From the NCBI RefSeq assembly GCF_001457475.1, contig NZ_LN831029.1, positions 2,790,001 to 2,854,000 on the forward strand: DNA of 64,000 nt, given 5' to 3'. Numbering within the stretch: the stretch's first letter is position 1; every line of letters begins with the position of its first letter. Positions 1-7,768 of this stretch are shown here, piece by piece. Source of the DNA: Achromobacter xylosoxidans. GTDB taxonomy: Bacteria; Pseudomonadota; Gammaproteobacteria; Burkholderiales; Burkholderiaceae_B. The notes under the pieces are model-generated. The model did no database searches. It saw nothing but the letters and a program-made list of their open reading frames with translations, and was not told the DNA's origin. Made by a program: the position numbers and the translations under genes.

Positions 1-844
1 ACAGCAGTTCGTTGATCCAGGTGGCCGCGCCCGCCTTGCCGCTTTCGAGTTCGCCCTGGTTGGCGGCCAGCGCGGTGCGCAGCGCCTGGCCCGGTGACAG
101 CACGCCGGCCGCCAGATAGGGCGACAGGCAACTGGTGGCCGGCAGGCTGGGGAAGTCGCGCTCGTCGCGATAGGCGTCGATGACGCCGTCGGCAAAGGCG
201 TCCAGGCGCGCGCCCGCCGCGCTCTCGCCGGCAGGCCACAGCGCGCGGATGGCGTCGCTGGCGGGCGCATAGCCTTCGAAGGCCTCGGGCAGCGGGTCGG
301 CGGCCCAGGCCGGGGCCGCCTGCGGCCGGGGCGCGGGCAGCGCGCGCGGCGGCGCGCTGCGCAGGCGTTCGCGGCAGGCGCGCGCATAGGGGGTGTAGAC
401 GCGGTAGCAATCGCCCTTGCCGGTGACCACGGTGCCGGGACGCAGCAGCGATGCGCCATGGTGCAGGGTCCAGTCGATGCCGGCCTCGGCCAGGCGGCAG
501 GCCACCGCGTCGTCGCGGCGCCGTTCGTTCACGGCCCATTCGGTGTTGGCGTGGACCGCCGTGATCCCGTGTTCGCGGCAGAACCGCGGCAGCGCATCGG
601 GCACCTGGTCCCAGGTATCCACGGTCAGCAGCTTCAGGGGAATGCCGAGCCGGGCCAGGTCGCGCGACAGCGTGCGCAGGTTGCGCAGCCAGAAGTCGAC
701 CTTGGCCGGGGCGTCGCCATGCAGGCGCCACTGGCCCGGCGCGGCAATGAACAGGGCGGTGGCGGTGCCTTCAGCGGCCGCGGCCGCCAGGGCGGGGTTG
801 TCGTGCAGGCGCAGGTCGGTGCGCAGCCAGATCAGGGTATGCAT
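1..844 (-). CDS. phrB: Deoxyribodipyrimidine photolyase, 3' end cut by window edge
   Basis: This is the N-terminal 281 residues or so of a DNA photolyase, a flavoprotein that uses blue light to split cyclobutane pyrimidine dimers in DNA. The first residues carry the family's opening LRTDLRLHDNPAL, the start of the antenna-chromophore domain, followed by EWAVNERRRDD and YRVYTPYARAC. A region with LSPYLAAGVLSP near the cut edge belongs to the start of the FAD-binding helical domain. The ATG at 842-844 is chosen because the family motif begins only five residues after it. The catalytic C-terminal half lies outside the window. A cryptochrome-like role cannot be excluded, but the family call is firm. 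Confidence 0.93.
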   Translation of the reverse strand, partial: MHTLIWLRTDLRLHDNPALAAAAAEGTATALFIAAPGQWRLHGDAPAKVDFWLRNLRTLSRDLARLGIPLKLLTVDTWDQVPDALPRFCREHGITAVHANTEWAVNERRRDDAVACRLAEAGIDWTLHHGASLLRPGTVVTGKGDCYRVYTPYARACRERLRSAPPRALPAPRPQAAPAWAADPLPEAFEGYAPASDAIRALWPAGESAAGARLDAFADGVIDAYRDERDFPSLPATSCLSPYLAAGVLSPGQALRTALAANQGELESGKAGAATWINELL

Positions 845-1138
845 GCGGGCGGTGGGTCCGGAAAGAGGGGGCGGGAGGCGCGCGGCGAGGCTGGCATTCT
901 ATCCCGCGGACCCAGGCCGTCCCGGGCCGCGCCGCACACCTTGTAAAAACTACGAGTAGATGTGACGAACCGCGGCGCCGTGGACCGGCCGATGGAGACG
1001 GCGTCCCACAGCCAAAGCGCGCCGGATCGGGCGCGGCGGGCGGTCAAACCATGAAACACGCTGGCGCTTTCCCTGTATTGACGCCGTCGTCACGGCCGCC
1101 ATGTAATTCATCTGACGATCAAACAAAAAAATGACGAT

Positions 1139-2587
1139 ATGGGACATTTGATGGATCTCCGCCCGTCCTTCCTCAAAGGACGCACACCCGCCGCCAGGAC
1201 GTCGCGCGATGTCCTGCAACAATTGTGGCGCTCGCTCGACCTGCCCGACGAAGCGCTCGAGCACGTGGTGTTGACCGGCGCGGATCCGGTGTTGCCGTCT
1301 TCGTTCGCGGTGGGCACCGCGGCCCAGGCCAGCATGGCCGCGGCGGCGCTGGCGGCGGCGGAAATCTGGCATCTGCGCGGCGGCGAACGCCAGCAGGTCG
1401 GTGTCGACATGCTGCATGCGGCGCAGGAATGCCGCAGCCATTTCACCATCAACGGCGTCGCGCCCGACCCGCGCGATCCCATCACCGGGGCCTATCGCTG
1501 CGGCGACGGCGGCTGGGTGCGCATCCACGCCAATTTCCCGCATCACCGCGATGGCGCCCTGGCGCTGCTGGGCTGTCCCACCGGCGACGGCGCGACCCGC
1601 GAGGCGGTCGAGCAGGCGTTGGCACGCTGGCGCGCGCTGGATTTCGAACAGGTGGCCGCGGATGCCGGCATGGTGGTCGCCGCCATGCGCAGCTTCGATG
1701 AATGGGACCGCCATCCGCAAGGCCAGGCCATCGCGGCGCAGCCGTTGCTGACGATCGAGCGCATCGGCGAGGCCGATCCGCGGCCGCTGCCCAAGTACGG
1801 GCACGATGCGCGTCCGCTCAAGGACATCCGCGTGCTGGACCTGACCCGCATCATCGCCGGGCCGGTGTGCGGCCGGGCGCTGGCGGCCTATGGCGCCGAC
1901 GTGATGCTGGTGAACTCGCCGCATCTGCCCAACATCGCCAACCTCATCGACACCAGCCGCGGCAAGCTGTCGGTGCAGGCCGACCTGGATACCGCCGATG
2001 GCCGCATCGCGCTGGCCAACCTGCTGCGCAGTGCGCACGTGTTCGTGCAGGGCTACCGCCCCGGAGGCATGGCGGCGCTCGGCTTCGGCCCCCAGGACGC
2101 GGCGCGTTTGCGCCCCGGCATCGTGTACGTATCGTTGTCCGCCTATGGCGCCGTCGGCCCCTGGGCCAACCGCCGCGGCTTCGATTCATTGGTGCAGACC
2201 GCCGCCGGCTTCAACCAGGCCGAAGCGGCCGCCGCCGGACAGGAGGCGCCCAAGCCTTTGCCGATGCAGATCCTGGACCATGCCTCGGGCTACCTGATGG
2301 CTTTCGGCGCGCAGGTGGCGCTGGCGCGCCAGGCCACCGAGGGCGGCAGCTGGCATGTGCGGGTGTCGCTGGCCCAGACCGCGCACTGGCTGCGCACGCT
2401 CGGCCGCGTCGACGGCGGCCTGTCCTGTCCGATGCCGGGCTTCGCCGGCCTGCTCGAAACCGAGCCGTCGGGCTTCGGCGAGCTGGTGGCGTTGCGCCAT
2501 GCGGCGCAGTTCTCCCAGACGCCGGCGCGCTGGACCCGGCCTTCGAGTCCGCCGGGCACGCATCCGACCGTGTGGCCGTTCAACTGA
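1139..2587 (+). CDS. CaiB/BaiF family III CoA-transferase with rearranged halves
   Basis: Family III CoA-transferases move CoA between carboxylic acids through an aspartyl-CoA thioester. Here the classical N-terminal signature (PLKDIRVLDLTRIIAGPVCG, then YGADVMLV and FVQGYRPGGMAALGF) sits in the middle of the protein, from residue 226. A candidate catalytic Asp is D380 in ILDHASGYLMAFG. Residues 50-205 look like the later part of a second CaiB copy, with a similar alanine-rich helix (about 58-78) but no matching Asp. The protein therefore reads as the C-terminal part of one copy fused to the N-terminal part of another. It is 482 residues, against about 400 for a single-copy enzyme. An in-frame ATG at 1151 is an equally possible start. 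Substrate is unknown, and no pathway genes flank it. Confidence 0.85.
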   Translation: MGHLMDLRPSFLKGRTPAARTSRDVLQQLWRSLDLPDEALEHVVLTGADPVLPSSFAVGTAAQASMAAAALAAAEIWHLRGGERQQVGVDMLHAAQECRSHFTINGVAPDPRDPITGAYRCGDGGWVRIHANFPHHRDGALALLGCPTGDGATREAVEQALARWRALDFEQVAADAGMVVAAMRSFDEWDRHPQGQAIAAQPLLTIERIGEADPRPLPKYGHDARPLKDIRVLDLTRIIAGPVCGRALAAYGADVMLVNSPHLPNIANLIDTSRGKLSVQADLDTADGRIALANLLRSAHVFVQGYRPGGMAALGFGPQDAARLRPGIVYVSLSAYGAVGPWANRRGFDSLVQTAAGFNQAEAAAAGQEAPKPLPMQILDHASGYLMAFGAQVALARQATEGGSWHVRVSLAQTAHWLRTLGRVDGGLSCPMPGFAGLLETEPSGFGELVALRHAAQFSQTPARWTRPSSPPGTHPTVWPFN

Positions 2588-2706
2588 GTCGGAGCAGGGT
2601 TTAGCGCGCGGTCGGCGGCCGTTCCCTGCCGGGCGTCGCTGCGGGTCAGCGGATACTTGCCGGGCAGCCGAACGTGCTCCCCGGTGCGGCCGCCGCGTTC
2701 AGCCAA

Positions 2707-3246
2707 TCACTTGCGGCCGGCCTTCCATTCGCGCAGCGCGCGCATGGTGTTGCTGACGTGGGCTTCGGGATTCATGTTGGTGTATTCGTACAGGATCCTG
2801 CCATCCGGCGTGATCACGTAGGACACGCGCTGCGCGCGGTCGGGGCGGGCGTCGAGCACGGCATCGTAGGACTTCATGATCTTGCCGTCGCCATCGGCGG
2901 CCACCGCGAACTTGCTGCGGCATTCGCTGACCGAGAACTTGTTCAGGGTGTCGATATCGTCGGCCGAGACGCCGATGACGGTGGCGCCCAGCGACTTGTA
3001 TTCGTCGGTGGCCTCGGCGAAATCGTGGGCCTCGATGGTGCAGCCGGCCGTGAACGCGGCGGGGTAGAAATACAGCACCACGGGGCCTTGCTTGAGCGCC
3101 TCGGCCAGCTTGAAGGTGAACACGTTGCCGCCGAGCGAAGCCTGGGCGCTGAAGTCGGGCGCGGGCGCGCCGACGTCGAGGGCGGCGTGGGCGGCGGGGC
3201 CGGCCAGCAGGCCGCAGGCGAGGAACAGGGGGGCAAGGCGCTTCAT
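2707..3246 (-). CDS. Exported peroxiredoxin (AhpC/TSA, BCP-like)
   Basis: A 179-residue thiol peroxidase that should reduce hydroperoxides. A signal peptide (MKRLAPLFLACGLLAGPAAHA, cleavage after about residue 21) predicts a periplasmic location, unlike the usual cytosolic Bcp. The peroxiredoxin motif PxxxTxxC is present as P62-T66-C69, so C69 is the likely peroxidatic cysteine. C109 may be the resolving one. The C-terminal part has SYVITPDGRILYEYTNMN, typical of the fold. It stands alone on the minus strand between the CoA-transferase and the YXWGXW gene. Which reductant recycles it in the periplasm cannot be read from the sequence. Confidence 0.88.
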   Translation of the reverse strand: MKRLAPLFLACGLLAGPAAHAALDVGAPAPDFSAQASLGGNVFTFKLAEALKQGPVVLYFYPAAFTAGCTIEAHDFAEATDEYKSLGATVIGVSADDIDTLNKFSVSECRSKFAVAADGDGKIMKSYDAVLDARPDRAQRVSYVITPDGRILYEYTNMNPEAHVSNTMRALREWKAGRK

Positions 3247-3367
3247 GGGATCTCCGGGTATCGGGTGGCCGCGGGCCGCGTGGACATCGACGGGGCCGGG
3301 CCTTACCACTGTAGCCGCGCCGTGCGCCGGAATCCAGTCCGGCGGGCGGCGCGGCGCATCGTCGCGG

Positions 3368-4660
3368 TCAATCTCGGCCCCTTTCACGTGATGGGCCGCC
3401 GCGATCACCCCCGCTGCGTTGCGCTTCCTGGCCGCCGGCCGCGCGGCCGCCGCCATGTTGCGGGTTGCCCTGGGGCCGGGCCTCCGGGCGATTGGCGGGC
3501 GCCGCGCGATGTTCGCGTGGCGCGCCCTGCGCCAGGTTGTCGGGCGCCGGACCGGGGCGCGAAGCTTGCTGCGGGCGCGCCTGGGGCTGGGCCTGCTGCG
3601 GTCGGGCCTGTGGCTGGTTGGGCGACTGCGATGGCCGCGACTGTGGCTGGCCGGGCGACTGCGATTGCGGCGGGCGCGACTGCGATTGACCGGGCGCCTG
3701 GGCGGCCGGCGGGCCGCCGCGATTGAACTCGGGGCGCGCACCGCCGGGCGTGGCGCCGGCCGGCCCCTTGTCCGGACCGTTGCCTGGTCGATTGGCCGGA
3801 CCGCTCCCGGGCCCATTCCCAGGCGTCTTTCCCGGGCCATTTCCCAGGTTATTCCCCGGGCCGGCGCCGGGGCGCGCAGCCGCGGGAGAACCGCCACGGC
3901 CGGGCGCATGGTCGATGAAGGCTTGCGGCGGACGGCCCTGGTTGTGGTCGAAGAACTGCGCGCGGTTGCCGCCCGCCTCGCGCGCAAAGCCGCGTTGCAC
4001 ATCGGTGGGCGGATGGTGGGGTTCGTTGCGCGCGGCGACCTCGCGCGGGTCGGCGCGCCGCTGGATGCCGGCGGGGCCGCCGTTGTAGCTGATACGGCGA
4101 TTGTCGACGTTGTTGACCACCACGGTGTGGTTGTACACGTTGGTCACGCGCGTGACGTTCACGTTGGTCACGGCGCGGTTGTAGAAGAAGCGGTCACGAT
4201 TCCAGTAGCCACCGACGTAGCCGATGCCGATGTAGCCGAAGCCGTAGTTGATGCCGCCGTAAAAGCCGATATGCGGTCCCCAATAGCCGGCATGCCAGAG
4301 ATAGACGCCGTCCACGAAACCCCAATAGCCCGGGGTCCACAGCGCGCCGGTGTAGGGCGCCAGCACCCACGCGCCCGGCACCCAGAAATAGCCGTAGCGG
4401 TTCAGGCTCCAGTATCCCGGCACCCACATATAGCCATCGCCGGGGGCGGGCGGCTGGGTATAGACGGGCAGGGGCGGCGGCGGTTGCGGACTGCGGTCGA
4501 GCGGCGCGAGGTTGGCGTTGGCGGGATCGCCGTTGTCATAGGCGGGCGCGGCCGGGGCGGGCGGTGGCGCGTAGGTCTGCGCCGCCGCGCCGGCACAGGC
4601 CGTCATCAGCAGAACGGCGGCCAGCGGACGCGGTCGGAGAATCCGGGAAGTGGCATTCAT
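3368..4660 (-). CDS. YXWGXW-repeat exported protein with long Pro/Gln/Gly-rich tail
   Basis: A 430-residue protein with a signal peptide (MNATSRILRPRPLAAVLLMT..AGAAA). Residues from about 75 to 150 contain several aromatic repeats of the YXWGXW family: MWVPGYW, FWVPGAW, LWTPGYWG and LWHAGYWG. A Tyr/Gly-rich stretch follows, then a VTNVYNHTVVVNN segment, then about 200 residues of low-complexity sequence built from Pro, Gln, Ser, Gly and Arg. The repeat family is widespread in proteobacterial envelopes and has no settled function. The ATG at 4658-4660 is chosen because it begins the signal peptide; an open frame continues upstream but overlaps the next gene. The tail repeats are prone to length change. 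Confidence 0.8.
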   Translation of the reverse strand: MNATSRILRPRPLAAVLLMTACAGAAAQTYAPPPAPAAPAYDNGDPANANLAPLDRSPQPPPPLPVYTQPPAPGDGYMWVPGYWSLNRYGYFWVPGAWVLAPYTGALWTPGYWGFVDGVYLWHAGYWGPHIGFYGGINYGFGYIGIGYVGGYWNRDRFFYNRAVTNVNVTRVTNVYNHTVVVNNVDNRRISYNGGPAGIQRRADPREVAARNEPHHPPTDVQRGFAREAGGNRAQFFDHNQGRPPQAFIDHAPGRGGSPAAARPGAGPGNNLGNGPGKTPGNGPGSGPANRPGNGPDKGPAGATPGGARPEFNRGGPPAAQAPGQSQSRPPQSQSPGQPQSRPSQSPNQPQARPQQAQPQARPQQASRPGPAPDNLAQGAPREHRAAPANRPEARPQGNPQHGGGRAAGGQEAQRSGGDRGGPSRERGRD

Positions 4661-4692
4661 GGCATGTCCTTTACGCGGCGGCAGGGCCGGCA

Positions 4693-4851
4693 TCAGTAGC
4701 CGTGGTAATAGCCGCCGTGATAGTAATAATGCGGCGCCGGGTAATAGTAGTAGGCCGGAGCCGGCCGGTAATAGGCCGGACGGGCCGGCACCACCACGCA
4801 ACCGGTAAGGGCGCTGGCCATGGCCAGCATCAGCAAAATGGTTTTCTTCAT
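4693..4851 (-). CDS. Small Tyr-rich lipoprotein, 52 residues
   Basis: A very short gene that starts MKKTILLMLAMASALTGC. This is a complete lipoprotein signal with a lipobox ending at C18. After acylation only 34 residues remain, and these are strikingly rich in Tyr, Pro, Gly and His (PAYYRPAPAYYYYPAPHYYY..). Such composition is usually seen in small envelope proteins near YXWGXW proteins. The gene lies 32 bases upstream of the YXWGXW gene on the same strand, so the two are probably co-transcribed. An AGGAGAT sequence sits just before the ATG. Function is unknown. Confidence 0.7.
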   Translation of the reverse strand: MKKTILLMLAMASALTGCVVVPARPAYYRPAPAYYYYPAPHYYYHGGYYHGY

Positions 4852-5067
4852 GGTCGGATCTCCTGCCGAGCAACGGGGCGTGTGCCACGCCCTTTGTGGG
4901 CTCGTAGGGATTAGGCCATGGTCTGCGGGTGCGAGTTCGGGACTGTAATGGTTCCGAAACAGCTTTCAGGTGACGGATGTTTGCGCGGGCGTGACCGTTG
5001 ATGTCGTTCGTAGCAATTGTTCCGGCGCGACCGTGGCCGGCGCCGCCGGCCCGGCCCTCCGGACCAT

Positions 5068-5094
5068 GAAAAAAGGCTGCCTTGCGGCAGCCTT
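5068..5094 (-). terminator. Rho-independent terminator of the doxX gene
   Basis: A 9-bp perfect stem (AAGGCTGCC at 5073-5081 with GGCAGCCTT at 5086-5094, TTGC loop) is followed, reading leftward, by a run of six T residues (the A-tract at 5069-5074). It lies 26 bases past the doxX stop codon, in the right orientation. Confidence 0.85.
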
Positions 5095-5120
5095 CCGGAT
5101 TGGCGCGGGGGGTGGAACGG

Positions 5121-5528
5121 TCAGTTCCAGCGGCCGCCGTTGCCGGCCAGGCTGAAGCGCCCGGCGCCCATGAAGGCAATGGCCAGTGCCGAGAACAGGA
5201 ACATGCCTTGCAGTTCCAGCGCCCAGCCGCCGTTGTTGGTCAGGCTGCCGATCTGGCCGGTGTGCGCCAGCAGGATGGCGACCAGCATGTTGATGGCGAT
5301 GATCAGGCCGCCCAGGCGGGTGTAGACGCCGATGATCAGCAGCACGGGCGCGATGATTTCGCCGATGTAGACGCCGTAGGCCAGGAAGCCGGGCAGGCCG
5401 TGCGAGGACAGCATGCCGGCGATGCCGCCGACGCCGCCGCCGGTGATCTTGAACAGGCCGTGGAGCAGAATCAGAATGCCGAGGGTCAGGCGCAAAACCA
5501 GCTTGCCGGTGTCGTCGGATTTGATCAT
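5121..5528 (-). CDS. DoxX family membrane protein
   Basis: A 135-residue integral membrane protein of the DoxX/YphA family, with about four hydrophobic segments: LVLRLTLGILILLHGLF, YGVYIGEIIAPVLLIIGVY, LGGLIIAINMLVAILLA and GMFLFSALAIAFMGAGRF. The HG in ILLHGLFKI and the GEIIAPVLL motif are typical. Family members have been linked to thiosulfate:quinone oxidoreduction and redox stress, but most are uncharacterised. It is transcribed alone toward a good terminator and divergently from arfB. The start at 5526-5528 has a GAGAAATCC stretch upstream. Confidence 0.85.
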   Translation of the reverse strand: MIKSDDTGKLVLRLTLGILILLHGLFKITGGGVGGIAGMLSSHGLPGFLAYGVYIGEIIAPVLLIIGVYTRLGGLIIAINMLVAILLAHTGQIGSLTNNGGWALELQGMFLFSALAIAFMGAGRFSLAGNGGRWN

Positions 5529-5727
5529 TGTGGATTTCTCTTTTGGTGGTTGAGAGGATGCGATGCGCCGGTTTGAGCGCACGCCGAGCCTATGGTTCCC
5601 GTTCCCGCGCCAAGTGGCGCAAGGTGGGCCATTATTGCAAATCCGGAAGATGACCATCAAGCTTTTGCCCCGGACGGGCAGGCCGGCGCATGTTGCCGCG
5701 CCGTCGGGGCCTATATACTCTCGCGCT

Positions 5728-6144
5728 ATGTTTCACGTCCAAGATTCTCTCTATATCGACGAGCGCGAGATCGAGTTCTCCATGATCCGGGCGCAGGGCG
5801 CGGGCGGGCAGAACGTCAACAAGGTGTCGAGCGCCGTGCATCTGCGGTTCGACGTGTGGGCGTCGTCGCTGCCCGCCGAGATCCAGGAGGCGCTCTGCGC
5901 GATGAACGACCATCGCATCTCCAAGGAGGGGGTGATCGTCATCAAGTCGCAGTCGTTTCGCAGCCAGGACAAGAACCGGGCCGAGGCGATCGAGCGGCTG
6001 GTGAACATGGTGCGGGCCGCGGCGAAAGTGGAGAAACCGCGGCGGGCGACCAAGCCCACGCGGGCCTCGCAGCGGCGGCGGGTGCAGCGCAAGGTGCAGC
6101 ATGGCGAGGTCAAGCGCCTGCGGGGACGGGTGCAGGGGGAGTGA
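5728..6144 (+). CDS. arfB: Alternative ribosome-rescue factor / peptidyl-tRNA hydrolase ArfB
   Basis: A 138-residue release-factor-like protein. It has the GGQ motif at 26-28 (RAQGAGGQNVNKV), which hydrolyses peptidyl-tRNA on the ribosome, and a basic C-terminal tail (RRATKPTRASQRRRVQRK..KRLRGRV) of the kind that enters the empty mRNA channel. This combination, with no codon-recognition domain, identifies ArfB (YaeJ), which frees ribosomes stalled on mRNAs lacking a stop codon. Length matches the family (about 140). The ATG at 5728 gives the expected short N-terminus. Confidence 0.93.
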   Translation: MFHVQDSLYIDEREIEFSMIRAQGAGGQNVNKVSSAVHLRFDVWASSLPAEIQEALCAMNDHRISKEGVIVIKSQSFRSQDKNRAEAIERLVNMVRAAAKVEKPRRATKPTRASQRRRVQRKVQHGEVKRLRGRVQGE

Positions 6145-6218
6145 GAGCCGGTTGGCGAAGGCCGGGCGATGATGGCGGGTGGCCGGGGGGGAAAGCCCCT
6201 TGGCCGGCAGGGGCATAA

Positions 6219-6264
6219 CGATATATCGGAATGTCTCGATATAAGATTCGATAAATTGCGATAT
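6219..6264 (+). promoter_or_regulatory. Cluster of CGATA motifs upstream of the arsR gene, probable operator
   Basis: An AT-rich island directly before the regulator start codon has CGATA at 6219, 6237, 6249 and 6259. The first copy is part of a perfect palindrome CGATATATCG (6219-6228). The rest of the neighbourhood is G/C-rich, so the cluster stands out. ArsR-family repressors usually bind short AT-rich palindromes in their own promoters, so I infer autoregulation and control of the downstream old yellow enzyme. Confidence 0.55.
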
Positions 6265-6270
6265 TTCAAT

Positions 6271-6612
6271 ATGACGACCACTGCTTCCACCGCCATCGAG
6301 GCCGCCACGGACATTGATGTCGACGCCATTCTCAAGGCGTTGGCCAATCCCGTGCGCCGCGAGATCCTGGGGTGGTTGAAGACGCCGCAGGCGCACTTCG
6401 AGGAACGTCCGGGCCATACCTTCGAACACGGGGTGTGCGCGGGCCATATCGATGGGCGCTGCGGGCTGTCGCAGTCCACCGTGTCTTCGCACCTTGCGGT
6501 GCTGCAGCGCGCGGGACTGATCTCGGCCACCAAGGTGGGGCAGTGGGTGTTCTTCCGTCGCAATGAACCCGTGATTGCCGCGTTCCTGCGGCAATTGAAC
6601 CAAGACATGTAG
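6271..6612 (+). CDS. ArsR-family winged-helix repressor with Cys/His-rich loop
   Basis: A 113-residue regulator with the ArsR core: DAILKALANPVRREILGWL before and GLSQSTVSSHLAVLQRAGLI as the recognition helix. Between them is a long insert (residues 38-64) holding C56, C64 and several histidines (H42, H49, H53, H59). The ATG at 6271 is preferred because the CGATA operator cluster fills the region just upstream, although the frame is open further back. It lies 45 bases before the old yellow enzyme gene and probably represses it. The cysteine pair could sense electrophiles or a metal; the sequence does not decide which. Confidence 0.82.
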   Translation: MTTTASTAIEAATDIDVDAILKALANPVRREILGWLKTPQAHFEERPGHTFEHGVCAGHIDGRCGLSQSTVSSHLAVLQRAGLISATKVGQWVFFRRNEPVIAAFLRQLNQDM

Positions 6613-6657
6613 CCTGCCGCCGCTACCCAAGCCCGCCCGCCGGGCACGAGGATTGTT

Positions 6658-7716
6658 ATGAGCCAGCTGTTCGAACCCTTGCAAGTGGGGGAACTGACCC
6701 TGCCCAACCGCATCATCATGGCCCCGTTGACGCGCCAGCGCGCCAGCGAAGGCCGGGTGCCGAACGACCTGATGGTCGAATACTACGTCCAGCGCGCCGA
6801 GGCCGGGCTGATCCTGACCGAGGCCACCTCGGTGACGCCGCAGGGCGTGGGGTATGCCGACACGCCGGGGCTGTGGTCGCAGGAGCAGGTCAAGGGCTGG
6901 CGCAAGGTGACGACGGCGGTGCATGAGGCCGGTGGCCGCATCTTCGCGCAGTTGTGGCACGTGGGCCGCATTTCCGATCCGGTTTTCCTGAATGGCGAAC
7001 TGCCGGTGGCGCCGAGCGCGATCGCGGCGGGTGGCCATGTCAGCCTGGTACGCCCCAAGCGCGGTTACGTGGTGCCGCGCGCGCTCGAGACCGATGAGAT
7101 CCCGGGCATCGTCGAGGCCTATCGGCGCGGCGCGCAACTGGCGCAGGAAGCCGGTTTCGACGGCGTTGAAGTGCACGGCGCCAATGGCTATCTGCTGGAC
7201 CAGTTCCTGCAGGACAGCACCAATCAGCGCACCGACGGCTACGGCGGCTCGCTCGAGGCCCGCGCCCGCCTGATGCTGGAAGTGGTGGATGCCTGCGTCA
7301 GCGTCTGGGGCGGCGGCCGGGTCGGCCTGCACCTGTCGCCGCGTGGCGATGCGCATACGATGGGTGATTCGGATCCGGCGACGACTTTCAACTATGTGGC
7401 GCGGGCGGCGCGCCGTCGTGGCCTGGCGTTCCTGTGCGCGCGGGAGCGCGAGGGCGCCGACAGCCTGGGCCCGCAGCTCAAGGAGTCGTTCGGCGGCGTG
7501 TACATCGCCAACGAAGGCTTCACGCGCGAATCGGCCGAGGCGGCGATCGCCGCGGGCCGCGCCGATGCGGTGGCGTTCGGCGTGCAGTACATCGCCAACC
7601 CCGACCTGGTGCGCCGCTTCGCGCTGAACGCGCCGTTGAACGCCCCGGACTCGTCGACCTTCTACGCCTCGGGCGCGGCCGGCTACACCGACTACCCCGC
7701 CCTGGCGGTGGCCTGA
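6658..7716 (+). CDS. Old yellow enzyme family NADH:flavin oxidoreductase (NemA-like)
   Basis: A 352-residue FMN-dependent ene-reductase that reduces activated C=C bonds and often nitro compounds or quinones. The barrel starts LFEPLQVGELTLPNRIIMAPLTR. The substrate-binding pair H173/N176 is in VHGANGYLLDQF, and the TDGYGGSLEAR motif follows. FAQLWHVGR and the C-terminal phosphate-binding part around GRADAVAFG are also present. Length and order match NemA/XenB-type enzymes. It is the second gene after an ArsR repressor, so it is probably induced by electrophilic compounds. The natural substrate is unknown. Confidence 0.92.
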   Translation: MSQLFEPLQVGELTLPNRIIMAPLTRQRASEGRVPNDLMVEYYVQRAEAGLILTEATSVTPQGVGYADTPGLWSQEQVKGWRKVTTAVHEAGGRIFAQLWHVGRISDPVFLNGELPVAPSAIAAGGHVSLVRPKRGYVVPRALETDEIPGIVEAYRRGAQLAQEAGFDGVEVHGANGYLLDQFLQDSTNQRTDGYGGSLEARARLMLEVVDACVSVWGGGRVGLHLSPRGDAHTMGDSDPATTFNYVARAARRRGLAFLCAREREGADSLGPQLKESFGGVYIANEGFTRESAEAAIAAGRADAVAFGVQYIANPDLVRRFALNAPLNAPDSSTFYASGAAGYTDYPALAVA

Positions 7717-7720
7717 GCCC

Positions 7721-7760
7721 CGCCGCCGTTGCCGGTCGCAAAGGACTGGCAACGGCGGCG
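7721..7760. terminator. Strong inverted repeat between convergent genes
   Basis: A 13-bp perfect stem (CGCCGCCGTTGCC at 7721-7733 with its complement at 7748-7760, 14-base loop) lies four bases after the old yellow enzyme stop and just before the end of the opposing CPBP gene. There is no T-run, so it may act as a bidirectional transcript end or an RNA-stability element. Confidence 0.5.
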
Positions 7761-7768
7761 TCCGCGTC

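Noticed and set aside
3368..4000. CRISPR-like repeats in the low-complexity tail of the YXWGXW gene
   Set aside because: The repeats are short, irregular and in frame with a Pro/Gln-rich protein, without spacers.
5632..7752. A 700-codon leftward open frame under arfB, arsR and the old yellow enzyme gene
   Set aside because: It runs across three well-supported genes and their promoter, with no recognisable domain.
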